64,000 nucleotides of DNA, taken from positions 124,001 to 188,000 of the forward strand of contig NZ_WVVW01000011.1 in NCBI RefSeq assembly GCF_009857815.1, in the 5' to 3' direction. Numbering within the stretch: position 1 is the first letter of the stretch; the number at the start of each line of letters is the position of its first letter. Under the pieces are notes generated by a model that worked only from the letters and a program-made list of their open reading frames with translations, was not told the DNA's origin and did no database searches. Positions 60,231-64,000 of the stretch are shown one piece after another. The position numbers were made by a program, and so were the translations under genes. The stretch comes from Pseudomaricurvus sp. HS19 (GTDB lineage: Bacteria; Pseudomonadota; Gammaproteobacteria; Pseudomonadales; Cellvibrionaceae).

Positions 60231-61580
60231 GTGGCAGAGTTGATCGCAAAAAGTAACGTGGCAGTACTGATCGGTATGGGAGTGACCGGTCGTTCTGCTG
60301 CCCGTTATTTGACCCGCGAGGGGCGAACTTTTGTCTGGCTGGATACCCGTGAGCTGCCGCCGACCCTGGCCGAGATCGAGGTGGAATTCCCCTCGGTTGC
60401 CAGGGAGTTGGGCGAACTGAAGGAAAGTACCCTGCTGGCGGCCAGCGAGATTATTGTCAGTCCCGGTGTAGCCATTGCCCATCCGGCGATTCGCGCGGCT
60501 GCCGCGGCGGGCATTCCGGTGCTGGGCGATATTGAATTGTTCATGCGCGAGATCTCTGCTCCGGTGATCGCCATTACCGGCTCCAACGCCAAGAGCACGG
60601 TGACCACGCTGGTGGGTGAGATGGCCAAAGCCTGTGGCAAGCGGGCGCTGGTGGGCGGCAATATCGGTGTGCCGGTGCTGGACCTGTTGCTGGAGCCGCA
60701 GGCGGAACTCTATGTGCTGGAACTCTCCAGTTTCCAGCTGGAGACCATTGCCCGACTCGGTGCGGAAGTAGCTACGGTGCTCAACGTCAGCGAAGACCAC
60801 ATGGATCGCTACGACTCACTGGCTCACTACCACCAGGCCAAGCAGCGGGTCTATTTCGGCGCCCGCGCTGTGGTAATCAATCGCCAGGATCCCCTCACTG
60901 CACCGCCGCTGGCGGAAGGTGTGCAGCTGTTCAGCTTCGGTCTCAATGCGCCCGATCGTCACGGCTTCGGTTTGCGGACCGTGAACGGCATAGAGATGCT
61001 GGCCTACGAGTTTATTGACCTGATGCCGGCCAGCGACGTGCGCCTGCCCGGTCGCCACAATCTGGCCAACGCGCTGGCGTCTTTGGCGCTGGGTAAGGCT
61101 GCCGGTCTCAGCATGGAGCCGATGCTGGAGACCTTGCGTCACTTTGCCGGTCTGCCGCACCGTTGTGAGTGGGTGGCCGGGCAGGATGGCATTACCTGGT
61201 ACAACGATTCCAAAGGCACCAACGTCGGTGCCACCCTGGCGGCACTGCAGGGGCTGGCGTCGGAGCAGGGTCGTATCGTTCTCATCGCCGGTGGCGTTGG
61301 CAAGGGCGCAGACTTTGCGCCGTTGGCGCAGGCTGCCGCACAGCTGCGGGCGCTGGTGCTGATCGGTGAGGATGCGGACAAAATTGCGGCGGTATTTGAA
61401 GGCATCACTCCTATCGAGCACGCGGATTCCATGATGACTGCGGTGCAACAGGCGGCGCAGCTGGCGCAGCCGGGTGATTGCGTATTGCTCTCTCCCGCCT
61501 GCGCCAGTTTCGATATGTTCAGCGGATATGATGACCGCGGTCGCCAGTTTGTGGCGGCGGTAAAGGAGGTGCTGGGATGA
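60231..61580 (+). CDS. murD: UDP-MurNAc-L-Ala-D-Glu ligase MurD
   Basis: Adds D-glutamate to UDP-MurNAc-L-Ala. The 449 residues have a Rossmann-like N domain, the P-loop ITGSNAKSTVTTLVGEM (Ala where many MurD have Gly, a change I recall in Pseudomonas too), LELSSFQLET, GRHNLANALA and NDSKGTNVGATL. GTG start, 31 nt after mraY; overlaps ftsW by 4 nt. Confidence 0.96.
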   Translation: MAELIAKSNVAVLIGMGVTGRSAARYLTREGRTFVWLDTRELPPTLAEIEVEFPSVARELGELKESTLLAASEIIVSPGVAIAHPAIRAAAAAGIPVLGDIELFMREISAPVIAITGSNAKSTVTTLVGEMAKACGKRALVGGNIGVPVLDLLLEPQAELYVLELSSFQLETIARLGAEVATVLNVSEDHMDRYDSLAHYHQAKQRVYFGARAVVINRQDPLTAPPLAEGVQLFSFGLNAPDRHGFGLRTVNGIEMLAYEFIDLMPASDVRLPGRHNLANALASLALGKAAGLSMEPMLETLRHFAGLPHRCEWVAGQDGITWYNDSKGTNVGATLAALQGLASEQGRIVLIAGGVGKGADFAPLAQAAAQLRALVLIGEDADKIAAVFEGITPIEHADSMMTAVQQAAQLAQPGDCVLLSPACASFDMFSGYDDRGRQFVAAVKEVLG

Positions 61581-62818
61581 AGCGCCTTTCCTTTGCCAGA
61601 CCTGTGTTGAACCACGAAGCGGTGAACTGGCACCTGCTGCTGTGGGTCATGGTGCTGTCCTCTTTTGGCCTGGTCATGGTGACTTCCGCCTCCATGGCCA
61701 CCGCTGAAACCTACTACGGTGACAGCTGGTTCTTTGCCAAACGCTACGCCACTTACTGGACCATGGGACTGAGTGCGGCCTTGCTGATCGCTATGGTGCC
61801 TGTGAGTGTGTGGGAGAAGCACGGAGGCTTGTTCCTGATTGCTGCACTGGTGCTGCTGACACTGGTACTGATTCCGGGCATCGGCCGCAAGGTCAACGGC
61901 AGCCAGCGCTGGTTGCAGTTGGGTCCCCTGGCGCTGCAAGCCTCCGAAGTGGTCAAGTTCTGCGCCATTATCTTTTACGCCAGTTTCCTCGCGCGTCGCG
62001 GGGCCGAGATGCTGGCAGATTGGCGCGGTGTATTGAAGCCGCTGCTGACACTGGCACTGCTGGTCTTCCTGCTGTTGCTGGAGCCGGATTTCGGAGCGTC
62101 GGTGGTGTTGGCTGGCACGGTCATGGCCATGTTGTTTGTTGCCGGCGTGAGAATGTGGCAATTCCTGCTTCTGTTTGTTGCAGCTGTCGGCGGGCTAGGT
62201 TTGATCGCGACCCTGTCGCCCTATCGCATGCAGCGCCTGATCACCTTTCTCGACCCTTGGGCCGATCAGTACAACAGCGGCTATCAGTTGACCCAGTCGC
62301 TGATCGCGTTTGGTCGCGGCGAGTGGCTGGGGCAGGGGCTGGGCAACAGTTTGCAGAAGCTGTTTTACCTGCCCGAAGCCCATACCGATTTTATTTTCGC
62401 CATCGTTGCTGAAGAGTTCGGCCTGCTGGGAGTGGCCTGCATCTTGGCGGTCTTTATTGGCATGGTGATCTGTGTACTCAATATTTCACAGCGAGCCATG
62501 AAGCAGGGGGCAAACTACATCAGCTTCGCCACTTTCGGTGTGGCGGTGATGTTTGCAGCGCAAGCCTTTATTAACCTGGGCGTTGCTTCCGGCCTGTTGC
62601 CCACCAAGGGGCTGACCATGCCCTTTATCAGCTATGGCGGCAGCAGTCTGCTGGTCACCATGATGCTGGTTGGCCTGGTCATGCGGGCAGACTATGACCT
62701 GCACACACGTATGGCCAAGGCGCAGCAGCAGACCCTGGCCCGTGCCGACAAGGCGGCGCGCAGCGCCCGCGGCAGCAGTCGCACACCATTACTTACTGAC
62801 GTGGTGGAGGCTGCCTGA
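61577..62818 (+). CDS. ftsW: Septal glycosyltransferase FtsW (SEDS family)
   Basis: Multi-spanning SEDS polymerase of septal glycan strands, partner of FtsI. The 413 residues show about ten hydrophobic helices, the catalytic Asp in LLEPDFGASVV, LGNSLQKLFYLPEAHTDFIF and the C-terminal LPTKGLTMPFISYGGSS. Its stop overlaps the murG start (TGATG). Confidence 0.97.
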   Translation: MKRLSFARPVLNHEAVNWHLLLWVMVLSSFGLVMVTSASMATAETYYGDSWFFAKRYATYWTMGLSAALLIAMVPVSVWEKHGGLFLIAALVLLTLVLIPGIGRKVNGSQRWLQLGPLALQASEVVKFCAIIFYASFLARRGAEMLADWRGVLKPLLTLALLVFLLLLEPDFGASVVLAGTVMAMLFVAGVRMWQFLLLFVAAVGGLGLIATLSPYRMQRLITFLDPWADQYNSGYQLTQSLIAFGRGEWLGQGLGNSLQKLFYLPEAHTDFIFAIVAEEFGLLGVACILAVFIGMVICVLNISQRAMKQGANYISFATFGVAVMFAAQAFINLGVASGLLPTKGLTMPFISYGGSSLLVTMMLVGLVMRADYDLHTRMAKAQQQTLARADKAARSARGSSRTPLLTDVVEAA

Positions 62819-63912
62819 TGGAACTCCTGCACCGCAAGATTATCGTCATGGCCGGCGGCACTGGCGGCCATGTATTCCCGGCGTTGTCGGTTGCTGCGGA
62901 ACTGCAAAAACGCGGTGCCGCTGTGGAGTGGCTGGGCACTGCCCGGGGTATTGAGGCCGAGCTGGTACCGGCGGCCGATATCCCGTTGCACTGTCTCTCG
63001 ATTGAGGGTGTGCGCGGCAAGGGTTTATTGACCCTGGTGAAGGCGCCTTTCCTGTTGCTGGGCGCGGTCTGGCAGGCGATGCAGGTGATTCGCAGCAGCG
63101 GCGCTGATGCCGTGTTGGGTTTGGGCGGCTTTGCTTCCGGCCCCGGTGGTATCGCCGCCCGCCTGTTGGGTAAGCCGCTGGTGATCCACGAGCAGAATGC
63201 AGTGGCCGGCACCACCAACCGCTGGCTCTCGAAAGTGGCCAATGTGGTGCTGGAGGCATTTCCCGGCAGCCTGCCGGAAGCGGTACATGTTGGTAATCCT
63301 GTGCGTCCGGAGATTGCCGATGTCCGTGAGCTGGAGTGTGGGACTGATCGGCCCATGCACCTGCTGGTGTTGGGCGGTAGCCTCGGTGCCCTGGCGCTGA
63401 ACCAGACACTGCCGGCGGCTCTGGCTCAGCTGCCGGTTGAAGAGCGCCCCATGGTGCGTCACCAGACCGGTAAGCGTCACATTGCGGTTACCGAAGAGGC
63501 TTACCAGCAGGCCGGTGTCGAGGCTCAGGTAGAAGCGTTTATTGCGGATATGGCTGTGGCCTACGAGTGGGCCGATGTGGTGATTTGCCGCTCCGGAGCC
63601 CTGACTGTTTCGGAGTTGACCCTGGCTGGACGCGGTGCGCTGCTGGTGCCATTCCCGTTTGCCATTGATGATCACCAGACCCGTAACGCCGAGTGGCTGG
63701 TGAACAACAGCGCCGGTGTGCTGATGCCACAAAGTGAAATGAACAAAGAGAAGCTGGCGGAGTTTATCGTCAGCGTTAGTAAAGATCGTCAACAGTTGCT
63801 GACCATGGGCCGCAACGCCAAAGCACTGGCAATGCCAAACGCTGCCAGTGATGTCGCCGACTACTGCCAGCAGGTGGTGAGTCGCAAGCAGGAGAAGAAC
63901 CATGGTGAATAA
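62818..63912 (+). CDS. murG: Lipid II synthase MurG
   Basis: Transfers GlcNAc from UDP-GlcNAc to lipid I at the inner face of the membrane. The 364 residues begin with [23 protein letters not shown]-type glycine-rich loop and contain [29 protein letters not shown]-class family signatures and the C-domain loop [16 protein letters not shown]. Overlaps murC by 11 nt. Confidence 0.96.
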   Translation: MELLHRKIIVMAGGTGGHVFPALSVAAELQKRGAAVEWLGTARGIEAELVPAADIPLHCLSIEGVRGKGLLTLVKAPFLLLGAVWQAMQVIRSSGADAVLGLGGFASGPGGIAARLLGKPLVIHEQNAVAGTTNRWLSKVANVVLEAFPGSLPEAVHVGNPVRPEIADVRELECGTDRPMHLLVLGGSLGALALNQTLPAALAQLPVEERPMVRHQTGKRHIAVTEEAYQQAGVEAQVEAFIADMAVAYEWADVVICRSGALTVSELTLAGRGALLVPFPFAIDDHQTRNAEWLVNNSAGVLMPQSEMNKEKLAEFIVSVSKDRQQLLTMGRNAKALAMPNAASDVADYCQQVVSRKQEKNHGE

Positions 63913-64000
63913 GCACATTATTACCATTCCCGAGATGCGCCGGATTAAGCGTATCCACTTTATCGGTATCGGTGGCGCCGGCATGAGCGGTATCGCCGAA
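63902..64000 (+). CDS. murC: UDP-MurNAc-L-alanine ligase MurC, N-terminal part, cut by window edge
   Basis: Adds L-alanine to UDP-MurNAc. Only the first 33 residues are present. They include [17 protein letters not shown], the MurC UDP-binding glycine-rich loop. ATG at 63902 overlaps the end of murG by 11 nt; a GTG one codon later is possible. ftsQ and ftsA would be expected beyond the window. Confidence 0.93.
   Translation, partial: MVNKHIITIPEMRRIKRIHFIGIGGAGMSGIAE

Overview
The window reads as a conserved core-genome stretch of a free-living gammaproteobacterium with about 60% GC. Gene content and order (kdsD-lptCAB-rpoN-hpf-ptsN-rapZ-ptsO; ibaG-murA-hisGD; algW; zapE; rplM-rpsI-petABC-sspAB; dolP-diaA-yraN-lpoA-rsmI-rnpB-mraZ and the dcw cluster) follow the layout I remember for Pseudomonas. 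Several protein details suggest a marine relative of the Cellvibrio/Microbulbifer group, but that placement is an inference. I see no prophage, insertion sequence, CRISPR array, tRNA or rRNA gene.

Layout. 1-2.3 kb: the end of phosphoglucomutase, then a CpsG/ManB-type phosphomannomutase. 2.4-11.1 kb (minus strand): DarP, the Mg channel MgtE, then the nitrogen-PTS/sigma-54/LPS-export run ptsO-rapZ-ptsN-hpf-rpoN-lptB-lptA-lptC-kdsD. 11.3-15.7 kb (plus): mlaC, ibaG, murA, hisG, hisD. mlaFED, mlaB and kdsC, which I would expect here, are absent. 15.8-19.5 kb: the periplasmic protease AlgW, a ZapG/YhcB protein, a hydrolase and zapE. 19.6-24.9 kb: rplM-rpsI, then petA and a single gene encoding cytochrome b joined to cytochrome c1, then sspA-sspB.

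25-45.7 kb is an accessory-looking block relative to the remembered Pseudomonas order. It holds cysK, holA-lptE-leuS, an ElyC-like protein, a NIT-like sensory protein, miaB-phoL-ybeY-corC-lnt, a DUF1820 protein, a chalcone-isomerase-like/TonB fusion, a cysteine-less peroxiredoxin-like membrane protein, SOS-regulated dinB, a GIY-YIG-like coiled protein, a HopJ-family protein and an orphan exbD. Three convergent gene junctions in this block carry short tandem repeats, including 11 exact copies of a 7-mer.

45.7-51.6 kb: YbaK-like deacylase, dolP-diaA-yraN-lpoA, rsmI and an enoyl-CoA hydratase-like gene. 51.75-52.1 kb is RNase P RNA. A 677-nt regulatory stretch follows, with a strong LexA-like palindrome, an AT-rich 21-bp palindrome, a promoter and a five-unit MraZ operator. 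It leads into the division and cell-wall cluster mraZ-rsmH-ftsL-ftsI-murE-murF-mraY-murD-ftsW-murG-murC, whose genes mostly overlap by 1-11 nt; the window ends inside murC.

Functionally the region joins envelope construction (peptidoglycan precursors, LPS export, lipoprotein acylation, LpoA, DolP), translation and ribosome maturation (L13, S9, YbeY, MiaB, HPF, DarP, RsmI, RsmH), respiration (bc1 complex) and stress adaptation (SspA/SspB, AlgW, DinB). The items most worth a second look are the cytochrome b/c1 fusion, the LexA-like site upstream of mraZ, the FtsI SxN-motif substitution and the fusion proteins in the accessory block.
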